DNA of 64,000 nt from Tipula vernalis. Its lineage: Eukaryota > Arthropoda > Insecta > Diptera > Tipulidae. Of this stretch, positions 1-12,050 are shown one piece after another. Numbering within the stretch: the first letter of the stretch is position 1; the number at the start of each line of letters is the position of its first letter. The translations under genes and the position numbers were made by a program. Under the pieces are notes generated by a model. That model was not told where the DNA came from, searched no databases, and saw nothing but the letters and a program-made list of their open reading frames with translations. The stretch is taken from assembly GCA_958295665.1 (NCBI GenBank), contig OY282560.1, forward strand, positions 272,850,177 through 272,914,176. The letters are read 5' to 3'.

Positions 1-540
1 AATTTCTTTATGTACGCTGTGTTGAGAATGAGCCTATGCTCAAAATAGAGTGGACCAGAAGTTAAGTAAATTAGTGTAGTTTTCGATTCACTACACGGTA
101 TTTCACATCCTCTTGTCTGCGCTACGCGTAAACTTCTTTCTATGCGCTATTTTGCATAAAGATGCAAAATTTAGTCGCAGTAGATTCTCGCAAATCGATA
201 GAGAGCACAATTTTCATTCCAAAAAACTTAGATAATTGCGACTGAACATGAACAAGCCTCACTAAGAAATCTGACAAAAAATTTCAAACAAAACCAATAA
301 GATTCTAAGTTTAATCGTTAAGACGAGTTACTGTGAGAAGGATGATGTAGCGGCCCTGTGCAAATTGCATTAAATTAAATGTTATACAAATCATATGATT
401 GTTTTGTCCAGTAAAGGTAATATGGTAAAGTGTATGGTGATAATATGGTTCTGCTCGAATTAAAATTCTTAATGAAGTTCCAACTACTCCTGCCTTGTAT
501 TGTTTGAAAAATTCTTATAAAATAAATTTTATTAGATGTT
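1..540. other. Non-coding start of window
   Basis: No supported gene. Positions about 26-66 carry a short sequence with a GAGC...GCTC hairpin followed by AAAATAGAGTGG that recurs at about 28345-28387, so it is probably part of a dispersed repeat. The rest is AT-rich and shows no structure I can name. Confidence 0.5.
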
Positions 541-567
541 GGTAGAGAAGGGAAATGTATCTCTTCA

Positions 568-1000
568 AACGTCATATTTCAAATTTCATCATAATCGGTC
601 AAGAAATAGTGAAGTTCCTTCTAAATCGGCGATATTTCAGAATTTTGTCCAAAAATCATTTTAGAATCCTTTTTCCATCGCTCATGCCAAATTTCATCAT
701 AATCGGTAAAGAAACAGGGAATTTCCACTTTAAATGGCCACATTCCAGAATTTTGTCCAAAAATCATTTTAGAATCCTTTTTCCATCGCTCATGCCAAAT
801 TTCATCATAATCGGTAAAGAAACAGGGAATTTCCACTTTAAATGGCCACATTCCAGAATTTTGTCCAAAAATCATTTTAGAATCCCATTTCCATCGCTCA
901 TGTAAAATTTTATTATAATCGGTCAAGAAACCGAGAAGTTCCACTTTAATTGGCCACATTCCAGAATTTCATCATAATCGATTAAGAATTAGACAATTTC
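568..1000. repeat. Tandem array, 108-bp period
   Basis: The landmark CCATCGCTCATG occurs at 675, 783 and 891, exactly 108 bp apart, and a more diverged unit precedes it from about 568. Each unit carries a TTTCATCATAATCGG segment, a TGGCCACATTCCAG segment and TTGTCCAAAAATCATTTTAG. The two central units are almost identical; the outer ones are diverged. Because 108 is a multiple of 3, reading frames stay open across the array on both strands. I take those frames as a by-product, not genes. Confidence 0.9.
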
Positions 1001-1385
1001 CATCGAAATCCCGTATTACTTTTAATTTTATAATGGTATACTGGCATAAATTTAGTGTACAAATTTTCATATCTAGAGGAAAATTACATTCAGTAATGAC
1101 CTATGGGAAATGTGCACAGGCACATTCTCAGGAAAATGTACGATATATGAGTATTTTGGTCAATTTATATGCACATTTACCACTCACTTTTGGAAATGTG
1201 TATTCTCCTATTTTGTACATTAACCGTAACATATGCAAGCAGAAAGAGACAAGAAAATGGAAAAACAAAGACAATTAAAGGAACGTCGTAAAGCCGAAAA
1301 AAAAACGAAAAATTGAGAATTAACAAAGAGCAAATTGAATTAAACGCTTTAACCAAACAACAAAATATATTAAAAAATAATCCGA
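1001..1385. other. Spacer between array and hAT element
   Basis: No recognisable gene. A short open frame at 1033-1278 has no familiar motif. An A-rich stretch runs up to the hAT target duplication. Confidence 0.4.
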
Positions 1386-1393
1386 ATAGTAAG

Positions 1394-2845
1394 CAGGGAT
1401 CCGCAAAAAGTATCGATACTTTCTAGTATCGATACTTTGATTGCGATACCAAGTACTTTTGTACTCGATACTTTTTGTAATGATACCCAACTAGTATCGA
1501 TACTCTTTGATAAAAAATCGTACATACTACTGCATATTTATGGGCTACACGAATTAATAAAGGCTGAAATTAAAATGGTCATCAAGAAATGTTCATTAAC
1601 GAAATAAATAAAGCCTTAAAAGAATATGTTGTGGATGAGTTAAACCGCCGGTTTGGTGTAATCGAGAACAACCACATTATGGCTGTTTCATCGATTCTCG
1701 ATCCCCGCTTCAAAAATACTAATTTTAAAGATACCTTAGCTGGTGCCCGTGCTATTTCATCCATCAGATAAATAATGGATGCCTCTGATATCACATCATC
1801 GTCGCCTGAATCAAATGATGAAGGAGATCGGCCAGAACAGCCGTCAACCTCATACGATTTTTGGAGCCATCACAAAAAATTAACTCACGGTCGTCGTAAA
1901 AGGCGTTCTAGCAAAGACGGAGACAAAGCTGAGCTGAGTTTATATGTGGCGAATTTAGTTTGCCCACTAAAATCGGAACCTATAACTCAGTGGGAAGAAA
2001 TTGAAAACGTTTTCCCTCACTTGTACCGCCTTGTCAAGAAGTAACTGATAATACCCGGTACCTCCGTACCATCAGAAAGATTGTGTAGCGGCTGACTCAT
2101 GCGTGCTCCGCCATGAAGTATCACTCACATACATTGGCGTCTGAGTTAACCCAACCAATAATGCAACGTCTTCACGCCGCTCAACGTTGACATTACCATT
2201 TGGAAACAAACGCATTGAACCAACAACTGGCTCTTCCACACGAAGAAACAACAAAACAAAATAAAATATTTCTTTTCACATCAGTCTGCTCTCGTTCTCT
2301 ACAGCGACAACACATCGCTCGTGGTGTTGGTCGCCCACCATATTTGGTGCTGTCGGCAAAATGGTGACAAAATAAATGTTTATAAAATAATTCAAATAAA
2401 ATTTATTAATTAAAATTTATTAAAATAAATAATTTATTAACGTGTGAACGCTAAAATTGTTTTCTAAAGCTTAAGCGATTTTAACACAAGCCCGAAACAG
2501 ACTTACGGGTGACAGGGTGGACAAACTTCTCTTTTTGTCTGATTGCAATGATGAAGATTGGGGCTTTCGAAAATAAAATTACTAATTATTATTGGTTTTG
2601 TGTTTCTTTTGTGTAGTAAACACATTATAATAAATACAAATTTACATATATGCCTTATTGGTCCCTCCCTATTAAAAAACTTATATTAGAAATCGGCTAT
2701 GTAAACCGAAAGCGTTTTTAAATTGTACTCGATACTTAACAGTATCGATACTTTTAGTACGATACAAATATTGGTATTGATACTTTTATTATGATACTAG
2801 TAATGAGTAAAGTATCGATACCTTCGTTTCGATACCACATCCCTA
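1394..2845 (+). mobile_element. hAT transposon, degenerate, with 8-bp TSD
   Basis: The ends are short inverted repeats: the left begins CAGGGATCCGC at 1394, and the right, read on the minus strand, begins TAGGGATGTGG at 2845. Both are flanked by the same 8-bp target duplication, ATAGTAAG (1386-1393 and 2846-2853), as expected for hAT insertion. Inside each end lie several copies of GTATCGATACTTT-like motifs (about 1409-1513 and 2727-2836), probably subterminal transposase-binding repeats. The element is about 1.45 kb and keeps only the C-terminal part of a transposase. It is non-autonomous. Confidence 0.85.
1589..2095 (+). pseudogene. hAT transposase, C-terminal remnant
   Basis: One reading frame runs from 1589 to 2095 with internal stops at 1769-1771 and 2042-2044. 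The first part holds SSILDPRFKN, a hallmark of ZBED-type hAT transposases. An acidic/serine-rich linker follows, then the dimerisation-domain motif GTSVPSERLCS at 2057-2089. The BED zinc finger and most of the RNase-H-like catalytic core are missing, so this cannot be an active transposase. The position between matched hAT ends supports the call. Beyond 2095 the frame decays and I see no clear end of the domain. Confidence 0.8.
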
Positions 2846-3323
2846 ATAGTAAGTATAGGTTACTTATAATAGGTTAGACAATAAGACGAAAATTTTCAGC
2901 TCATATCAATAATAGTATATTATTCAACGAGCATATGATAGCTGTTATTCATGAAGATGAAGTTTACCGACAAGAGCCGATAGGCGAATGTCGTAAATCA
3001 TCTGAGTGAATAACAGCCATTATATGCGAGTGGAATACGATACTTTGTCCACGACTAACGTATAATATACTCATTATACGTTTGTTTCTTAACGTTTAAT
3101 GATATCCATTATTCACTGCTAGTTTTGAAATTTTATCTAGTAGTCTCTTCTTTCATTATTCACTACTGACAAGTAAATTGTTAATTTAAATTTTATTTTT
3201 GAAACTTTATCAAATAATCTCTGCTTAAAAAGTCTAGTAGTCAATGGCAGCAGCAATATGTCATTTTATTATGATTGAATTGCAATATTTACAGGAAGCA
3301 AAATATTAAAAAAGTATATATAA

Positions 3324-4534
3324 ATGGATATTGACATTTGTTCAACACCACCAGAAATAACAGAGCTTGCAGAAATCGCCTCATTAAACTTATTGCCCGA
3401 AAAATCAAAAAAATTGTACATGACAGTGTATAAATCGTTCTTACATTGGAGGAAGGAAAAGAATACAAATTCTTTCTCGGAATCTGTTTTCTTAGTATAT
3501 TTTACTGAATTATCTATAAAATATAAGCCCTCGACAATGTGGTCACATTATTCAATGCTTAGAAGTACGATCAACATACATCATGGAATAAATATAGAAA
3601 ATTATATAAAATTAAAAACATTGCTGAAACAAAAATCTGAAGGTTTTCAACCTAAAAAAGCTAGCACTTTTTCTTCAGAAAATATCAATGATTTTCTTAC
3701 TTAAGCATGTGATAATAAATACCTTGCAACAAAGGTAAGATTTAAATAAGTAGTTCCAAATATTAAGTACAATAATTTCTTCCTTTCTTTAAGGTTGCAT
3801 TAATAATGGGAATAATGGGTGCTTGTCGGGCTAATGAAATGTACTGCATGAAAATCGATGATTTGCAAGATCTTGGATCAGCTTTTTTAGTAACTGTGCC
3901 CAACACTAAGACAAAAATTACTCGAAAATTTGCAGTCACCGACAATTTTTACCAAATATGTAAGAAGTACATCAGTAAGCGGCCATCTCACATTGCAAAT
4001 AATATATTATTTTTAAATTATCAAAACGGTAAAAGCACGACCCAAAGAAGTGGAATTAACAAATTCACCAAAATGGGAAAACAGATTGCTTATTTTTTAA
4101 AATTACCGAACCCCGAAAAATATTCAGGACACAGTTTTCGCAGATCTTCTGCAACGCTTCTTGTTGACTCAGTTGGGGAAATTACGACCTTAAAACGACA
4201 TGGCGGATGGAAGTCGACGGCAGTAGCGGAAGGTTACATAGACGACTCTATGAGACATAAAACTGATACAGCTAAAAAAATATCGAGCTCAATCCAAATA
4301 AATAATTCTGTTGATCAATCTTACCAAACCCATGAATTTAATCAAAGTGCCAATGCTATTCCTGCAATTATCCTGCCAAATGAGTCAAATAATACCGTTA
4401 AAAATACTTACGAAGCCTATGAATGCAATCAAAATGTATCTCAAATTAACCAGAATATTGATTTTGACATTAATTCTTTCCCTACTATCAACTTGACCAA
4501 TTGTTCAAATATTACTTTTAATATAAATAAATAA
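3324..4534 (+). pseudogene. Tyrosine recombinase (phage-integrase-like), one stop codon
   Basis: Exon 1 (3324-3734, 137 codons) encodes an N-terminal core-binding-like domain rich in helices (LLPEKSKKLY, SESVFLVYFTELS). A 59-bp intron (3735-3793, GTAAG...TTTAAG, phase 0) leads to exon 2 (3794-4534), the catalytic domain. The combined length is about 383 residues. Visible catalytic residues are Arg149 (GACRANEM), His250 and Arg253 (GHSFRRSS), His273/Trp276 (RHGGWKST) and Tyr285 (EGYIDDS). These make up the conserved YR set that cuts DNA through a 3'-phosphotyrosine bond. An Asn-rich tail of about 90 residues follows. The only lesion I see is an in-frame TAA at 3702-3704 (codon 127), 10 codons before the splice donor. 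There is no reverse transcriptase or RNase H. Related phage-integrase-fold genes are known from arthropod Crypton-like elements; this assignment rests on motifs only. Confidence 0.85.
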
Positions 4535-4617
4535 TGTTGTATTTAATTAAATAAACATTTAAAATAAATACTGTTACTGTACAGTTACTTAAATAACTAA
4601 AAAAATTGAAATCATTT

Positions 4618-5020
4618 TTTAAATTTTATCTAGTAGTCTCTTGCCGCTTTCCTTATAAATAAATTGAGTCGTTAAAATGTCGACGGAAATTATTTTAGAA
4701 TTATTTAAAGAATATGATTAAAAAATACAATGCTATTTGTCGGTCGTGGACAAAGTATCGTATTCTACTCGTACATAATGGCTGTTATTCACTCAGATGA
4801 TTTACGACACTCGCCTATCGGCTCGTGTCGGTGAACGTCATCTTCGTGAATAACAGCTATCATTATATGCTCATTGAATAATATACTATTGTCCACGACC
4901 GATAAAAAATTGTATTTTATTATCAAATCCTTTAAATAAACCTAAAATAATTTCCGTCAATATTTTGACGTCTCAGTTTAATAATAATGAAAATAGCAAG
5001 AGACTAGATAAAATTTCAAA
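4618..5020. repeat. Large palindrome at right end of YR element
   Basis: The outer arms, 4618-4750 and 4889-5020, are inverted copies sharing ATCTAGTCTC/GAGACTAGAT-type ends, a GTCGACGGAAATTATTTTA block and the GTCGTGGACAA border. The core, 4751-4888, folds again: GGCTGTTATTCAC (about 4781) pairs with GTGAATAACAGC (about 4847), and GATGATTTACGACAC pairs with GTGTCGGTGAACGTCATC, around the centre CGCCTATCGGCTCG. Such DNA could extrude as a cruciform. Confidence 0.8.
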
Positions 5021-5157
5021 AATGAAATTTTTATTTTGTAGTAGTGAATAATGGAAGAAGGGACTACTAGATAAACTAGCAGTGAATAATGGATATCATT
5101 ATAAATGAAGAAACAAACGTATACAGAGTATATTATACGTAAGTCGTGAACAAAAAC

Positions 5158-8100
5158 AATTATCGACGTTCCAAAGCTGACATTACTAGCACAATTACTA
5201 ACAATAATGGTAAGGTTTCTACTTATTGTGTTATATGAATATAAAACCAAACATTTTCTTTCATGAATAAACTTCGGGTTTAACTTTGTCAACAGAGAAA
5301 ACTTTAAGTCAAGAAGAGCTGCTAATTACGAAACCACTTTTCGAGTAAATCGTATATATAGTGCAATATGCAGAAAAATTAAATATTTGGCATTATCTGA
5401 ACAGTCAAATTTTTAAAGATTTTTGATTAAATTTTTGGCAACTTTCGTCAGATCGATTTAATTGCCACAATGTAGCTAAAATTTGGTAGTAATCATGGAT
5501 TATTGTAAGAAATTCGATTTATTGTTTATTAGTAGGAGTATTAAATTGCTTACATTAATAATATAGTAAAATCCACTTTAGACATATTTTCAACAATAAT
5601 TGTTGATAAAATATTTTTATTTTTTATTTGTATTCAAAGATAAAATGCCCAACTGCTTACTGCATAAACATATTTCCCAACGGGTTTTTGTAGTAAAAGT
5701 AAATCGAGGTGAACTACCAAGTTTTCAGAAAGAATAAACTTGTTTTGTCGTCTTAACACCTGAGATTTTTTTTATACATAATTTCCCTGCGTTGTATTTT
5801 TTCCTTAAATTTATATAAAATAATCAAACAAGTTGATTAAAGCGAAATAAATGAATTGGTCCAGTTATTTTAATAAAATATTCGCATGGTATAAAGGGGT
5901 AATCTTTTGGACATCTTATAGAAAAACCTGTTCCCAACCTGTGAGATAATTTAGTAACAAAAAATTGTCTAAGTTGAGTTTTTATCGAATGGGTCTTTTT
6001 TTCAGTTTTCTTTAGTATTCTATGGACCTTGTATTGAAAGTGAACCAATGCTTATGGTTAATAAATTCACAATTATTCGATAATTTTCTAATCTGTGATT
6101 TTGTATTTATTTTTAGTGTTGTGTAATATTTTGATTTTTGATTAAAGTTGGAAAATTATGGAATGCAACAGAACGAAATATTTTTATTTTTTGTGTTGTT
6201 TTTGGTGAAAATCATTCGCGTATTAAATTCAAAGTGGAATCAATTTTAATTTGTGTTGTTTTATAAAAATAAATGAAATAAAATCAAAAAAAAGTGACGC
6301 ACAGATAAAAACCAAATAGAATACAGAGAAAAATGTTAAATAAAACACAAAAAATGGAAAATTTAAAAATTAAAACCTATACGAATACTTTGTTTTGTAT
6401 GTGTATACATAATATATAAATATTATTGTAATAAATATTATTATGAAATGTGAAATTCTATCAGCTTATCCATCAATATTGATATTGATGGAAATGGCTC
6501 AAAAAGTTCGACCAAACCCCTGTTTAGAGGCTGCAAATTTTTTGGGGTGGAAAATTTTTTGTCGAATGAAAAAGAGAAATAATGTGGTAATTACTTTTGA
6601 TTCATAATTTTAATTAGAATTTATTATTATTTATGTGAACTACATTGTTTGGAAGTTTCTAGTGTTTTTGCTTAACTTACCCTTTAATAGATGTTTAACA
6701 TGAAAATGAAAATTAATTGTGGAAAATTCACTTACCTAGAAAGAAAAAAAGAAATTTATTAGTAATAAAATATGGTCCGTGTTTTATTAATCTTTTTGTT
6801 TATTATTATTTGTGGTGGTGGACTTTTCTTACAAACCATAATATTTAAAAGAAACACAAATTTGAAGTTTATTATTATCCGGAAACCCAACAGAAATCGA
6901 AATATTTGCCTACAATTAATCTAAGGAATTGTTACATAAATACGTTGTAATCTTTGTTAATATTTAATTGAAATTTTCTCTTCGGGGTGTACAAAATACG
7001 AACCGTATTTGTAGATCATTTTTTTCTACAGTCGCCTGTCGTTTTTCACAGTAATTAAATTGAGCTTAGCTCATCCAAACTTAACTCACACTATGCAATT
7101 TTCATTCCAACGTAGCGTTGTTACCACTTTTTTAATTGTAGTAGTCGCGATGATGATCTATCTCTAATTTTAGTTTCTTGGTAGTTTTGCTAGAATAAAT
7201 TCTTGAGGTTATTCTGATCTGCCTTAATGCGTATTACCTATTTTTTCGAATAAATCTTTGTATATCGGAGATTGGAACAATTAAAATAAACATGACAAAA
7301 TGCTCAACAAATACTACTTTGGCTACATTTTTTTTACATATGCAAATTTGTATGTCAGATTTTTTACTGGATACGGTTAATATTGTTAAAGTGTATGAAT
7401 AAAAATTTAATTTCCAATAAAAAACAAAACTGGAATAAAAATTAGAAAATTTGAAACAAATAATTTCCTGCCATTAACATGATATACCTAATCGATCGCG
7501 ACACCCAATTATGTAGTTCGTATTTTAATAAGAAGAGACTTGAAAATTGCGAAGTTGGAGTTCATGTCACTAATATTTGATTTATTTTTATAATTTTTTT
7601 CAATAATCAATAATATTGTAAAATGTGGAAGGTTTGCAAAACATCCTGTAAAGAGAATGAAACTTTAAACGAATAAATCTTGCATTTCAGCAAAAATGTT
7701 GATCACATTTTGGGCACTTGGAACCCTTTCTAGGTTTAAAATGAACTTCTGTAAAATCGATTTCTGGGGTACATTTTAAAGATTAAGTGAACCAAAATGT
7801 TAGCAGATCTAATTCAAGACTAATGGTTTCTGTTTATTTAATTCTTCAAGTAAGACATGTGGTTGTAAAGTGTTTTCATAATAATTTAATAGAACCTGAT
7901 GTGGGATGATATTTAAATGTTTTATTTTATTTATTAATTGATTATATTATACATACTCATACATTGAGTTATTTTATTTTAAATGGTTAGTAGTGGAACA
8001 TCACGAACAAAAAAAAAATGTATGCAACATCTAAAAGAACCTAGCGCATAGAAAAAGGTATAAGTTGTTATCGTGAAACAGTATTTACCGAAATGCGCAA

Positions 8101-10793
8101 AACAAACCATATTTTGAAAAGCAATTGGGCATATATTGATACCGAGTGATGCCGATATCCGTTTTTCTGACTTTAGTTCCGCAAGAAGTTTATTTGTACA
8201 TTGAAAGCGCTTGGTAAATCGAGTTGTGTTGACTTAACACGATGCTAATATCCGACATATGTTGTAGCAGCTATTTTTCATTTGGTTCAGTTTTCATTTA
8301 CTTAATATTCCGCCAAGGTATTTGACCGTGAACAGAAACCGAGCTGATTCTTATTTATAATACATATTATAAAATGACCGATATTTCTCCAAACGAGTTT
8401 CAACTGCTTTTTCAAAAATTTTAGGAAACATCATCAAAATGGGCGTAGTTTGCCTTCGACAATTTATTGCCACTTTTATAATATGTATATGTATGTAGGT
8501 GTAATTTTGCCAATTTTAAGATACTCTGGGAATTTCCTCTTCGCAAACAATCAATCGTTAACTAATTTTGAAAGGATTAGTCTTGCAGGATTTTTTATGA
8601 AATTACAGAGTTTTGTGGAAATATTGTCATATCCAAACGATAGATCAGAACGATAGAAATCGTGAACAGAACAGTGCTTATTGTTTTTTTGTTGATTGTA
8701 GCAATTCTTGTCAGATATTTTTCAACACTTCCATTCGTCTTTTTCAATAGGTTTGATTCAACAATACACATTTTTTTATGACGAGATAATTGTTTCAAAC
8801 TAGCCAAGAAAATCATTTTTGTCTGAACTTGGAGGGCGATATACAGCACGTATATATGTTGATGTTTAATGCTGACTTTGATGATCAAACGGCTGTTTTG
8901 AGAAATACAGAATTCATAATTTTTTCTGTACCCATTTGTATTTAAAACACATATAACACACCACCTAATCTGTTGTCTCTATGTATTTTATCTATGCTTG
9001 AATAATATGAATCATATACTAAAGATACAAGTTAATCCGAAAGTGATTTAACAGAAAATGTCCGACATAAACGCAACACGTAAACTACTACTTGACTGAT
9101 AGTTAACTGAAAGTAGTCTGAGTTCGATCAACTTAAATTTAGTTTGTTGAGTCAGTTTTTATATTGAATTAAACATATAAAGTTTAATTTAGTTTTACAG
9201 GCAGACTTTTCCTACTTTCAAAAGACAAAAGCTTTATTAAATATTTGTTTAATAATTTAAATTTAATTTTAGAACAAACACCAAACCAAAATTTCAGTCA
9301 GATCACTTTCAGTCAAAACTCAGTCAATCACTTTTGGGTTTAATATTTATCTTTAGTAAAAGTTGTTGAATAAAAATAAATCATATTCATTACTGTATAT
9401 AGATTTGACTGAGAACAATAACGTAAATTGTTTACATCATAAAATTTGTTACTCAAGCTTCGAATATTTAAGCATATAATATTAAGAAAATGGTTAGAAT
9501 CAAAACCGTAACTCATTTCGAATTTTCAATTTTATTTTGTCTTGGCGATAAGTCAAGCAAACGATAATTTTTATTTTCTACGTATGCCAACATTATATTA
9601 CAAAATGCAAAAATGATTTTGAAGATATAAAGTAAGAGTCCTGCAAGTGATGCCTTACACGGAAATAAAGTTACACCAGAAAAGCGTTAAACTTTAACGG
9701 ATGAATGTGAACCACTGGGGTGTAAATGCTCGGAGCTATGAAGCTCTATTTTTTTTTTTTAATTTAATAATTTGGTAAACCACCTCAGCTTAGTTCTTTA
9801 ATCTTTTATGAAAGAGCTACTGCTCAAAATAATTTTGCAATTGGGGTGGGTGGTCGCTAATGCAAAATGTATATAACCAAATTATCATGAAACTAATTGA
9901 TTAAACTTTATTAATTTTTTAATCTAATATGAATGGTGCTATTGTCGCCATCATTTTTGATCATTAGTAAACCAGATGAACTTTTAACCACACTCTCAAA
10001 ATGTTTGCATCATGTAACAGATTGGAGTTGAATGGCGTCAAGAAGGATCTTATATTAATTTGACCGGTTTCTTTACTTAATGAAATAGAAGTTTGGCTCT
10101 TAAAATATGGTGATAGAATTTCATTAGACTAAGGACAGATATTTTGAAGCGTCTGGTTAAGATTGCTGATTTCTTGGCATCAAACGTTTAACCTCAAGAA
10201 TGTCTTGACTACCCGGATTAACTTTGAGCTTTACTCCATATATTTTGGGGATGCCAGTAACAATCATAGAGTCATTAATTTGGTGTTATTTTGGAGATTC
10301 AATTTCTATCATTTCACTTACTTGGTGACACATTTTCATTGATAATATCATCAGCACTGTTTAGAAGACGGACGATTTTCTTTACAGTTAGTTGAACAGA
10401 ATCACGTGTCGTTTAATAAAGAATGAAATTTCGTGACATTCAATATGAAAAAATTTAAATCACCGTTCACATTTGACTTTTTTGTCATTTTTTGCCACTA
10501 TTTCATTACATTTATCATATTTTTAAGATTTTCCAATGTTGTTGTTTATAATTGAATTTAGTTTGCTTTTTTTCGAGATATTTTTATTTAAGATTATGTT
10601 TAACTATACACGACATGTTGTACTCGAAAGTTTGATTTATACGCACTAAGTATCCGACAAGTTGCATCGAATTTCTCAATTGTGGTAAATAGTATGCAGT
10701 TTAGAATTCCAACTCATAATCCAGAAAACCCAATTTCATAATTGTTTAAATTATTATTGGTAAAATTATGCTTCAAAATTTCTGAAATACTTA
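5158..10793. other. Long AT-rich stretch, no gene supported
   Basis: Scattered short open frames (for example 5824-6048 minus, 8450-8656 plus, 8595-8888 minus) show no recognisable domain, splice context or codon signal. A piece at about 10010-10420, read on the minus strand, gives short protein-like stretches broken by stops and could be an old transposon remnant; I cannot identify it. No terminal repeats were found here. Confidence 0.45.
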
Positions 10794-11391
10794 TGCGAAT
10801 GAAGTTTATCCTAAATTAATAATAGATTTTACAACAACAACAAAATAGCATTTGTATGTGTCTAAAAAAGCATACATTCGGGCGAATTTATTATATGCAC
10901 AAAGAATCGAATTTCGATAGTGGAAGATATCGATTTTCTTAGATATGCATAATATCCAAATTTTCAAGTTTTCGAATAATCGATATTTCAATAGGTAAAC
11001 CCAATACGAAATTTTAGCGGATAAGCATGTTAAAAGTATACGCATAGGCCTATCTAATTATCATAGTGGGATGTGTGCCAACAGAAAAAAGCTTTCTTAT
11101 ACATGGATAAGATTAAAATTTCAATTGTCAAACATTGTCGATTAATAGGTAAACTCCTTAATCCATTATTAAATTTAATGAGATTAGCTTTGTGAAATCC
11201 CAAATAGTTTAATTCTTAAAAAATTTTGTGTATTTGGATTTTTGTAATTTCAGCATTAGTTTCAAATATTTGATTTTAATGCATTTTTCTTTGTGCATAT
11301 AATAAATTCGCCCGAATGTATCCTTTTTTAAACACGCAATTTTGTTGTTGTTGTAAAATCTATTATTAATTTAGGATAAACTTCATTCGCA
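10794..11391. mobile_element. MITE with ~110-bp inverted repeats, TA TSD
   Basis: The left arm starts TGCGAATGAAGTTTATCC at 10794. The right arm is its reverse complement, ending GGATAAACTTCATTCGCA at 11391. Each is flanked by TA (10792-10793 and 11392-11393). The arms include an ACAACAACAAAAT tract and CATTCGGGCGAATTTATT, and pair over about 110 bp with one small indel. The interior has no coding capacity; a minus-strand open frame at 10806-11045 lies mostly inside the arm and is not a gene. TA duplication suggests mobilisation by a Tc1/mariner-type transposase. Confidence 0.8.
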
Positions 11392-11607
11392 TAAATATGC
11401 TGATACTTTCTATTTTAAACAACAGCTCATTTACAATAAAACGTACAGTACGAGGTGAATAAAAATAAATTAAAAAACTACGTATTGCCCATCATCAATC
11501 AAGCCACTCCAAAAATTTTAACTTAAATAATTTTACCGATCCTAATCTCTTTATTTCCAATGGAATTGAATTCCAAAGGGAAACTCTCCTAACATAAAAT
11601 GATTTGT

Positions 11608-12050
11608 TTAACGACCTACAACAATTATTAGGCGGAAGTTAGAGGAATGAAATCTACTAAACATTAATTTTCTATATAGGTAACAAGGCTCCTTAGCTTT
11701 GAGCAGTTTAAAAATAAAAGATAAACTACATTCTAAAACAAGGCTAGAGTAGGCAGAAATATGATCGAACTTCCTATTACCAAAAATAAACATGGTACAA
11801 GCATTGAAAAATCTTTGGAGAACATTCATATTTTCCTGAAGCGTACCGAATAAAACTATGTCACCGTAAATAAAATAAGGAAGAAGATATGACAAAAACA
11901 TTTTTTCCCTAAACTGACTATCAGAAAATCCTACTACTTTATACAAACAACATGCCCAAGACTCTCTTACTAATACTAACTAAATGGTCACCCCAAGTAA
12001 GAGTTTTATTACTTAACTTCCCTAACAGTATTTGAATATTCAATTAGCGA
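11608..12050 (-). pseudogene. Non-LTR retrotransposon RT, C-terminal fragment
   Basis: The open segment 11608-11946 on the minus strand has the layout of the region after the RT catalytic core in insect LINE-type elements: LSYLLPYFIYGDIVLFG, then NACTMFIFG, KFDHIS, a run of leucine-rich helices and YLYRKLMFSR. Upstream, about 11947-12050, broken frames give LTWGDHLVSI, matching the usual LTW..H segment, with stops and at least one frameshift. The catalytic domain and endonuclease are absent. This is a short dead remnant, unlike the longer copy at 20.9-23.7 kb, and the clade cannot be set. Confidence 0.65.

Larger units (their letters stand above)
2911..5157 (+). mobile_element. Tyrosine-recombinase transposon with palindromic ends
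   Basis: A spliced YR gene (3324-4534) is flanked by matching inverted sequence. The left module at about 2911-3056 matches the reverse complement of about 4741-4895. The next left segment, about 3045-3240, matches the reverse complement of about 4990-5157. The right side is itself a giant palindrome: 4618-4750 pairs with 4889-5020 around the 4741-4895 core, which is also self-complementary. A repeated motif, GTGGACAA (or its complement TTGTCCAC), marks module borders at about 3048, 4743 and 4888, with a variant at about 5148. DIRS elements also carry inverted repeats with a YR but have reverse transcriptase, which is absent here. Cryptons have a YR but no long inverted repeats. I found no target duplication, as expected for YR insertion. 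Borders are by eye, accurate to about 10 bp. Confidence 0.7.

Noticed and set aside
555..959. Frames of 116 and 112 codons on opposite strands
   Set aside because: Produced by the 108-bp tandem repeat.
2845..2915. Idea that hAT and YR elements form one composite
   Set aside because: The hAT has its own complete ends and an 8-bp duplication finishing at 2853; the YR module starts about 58 bp later. They are adjacent, separate insertions.
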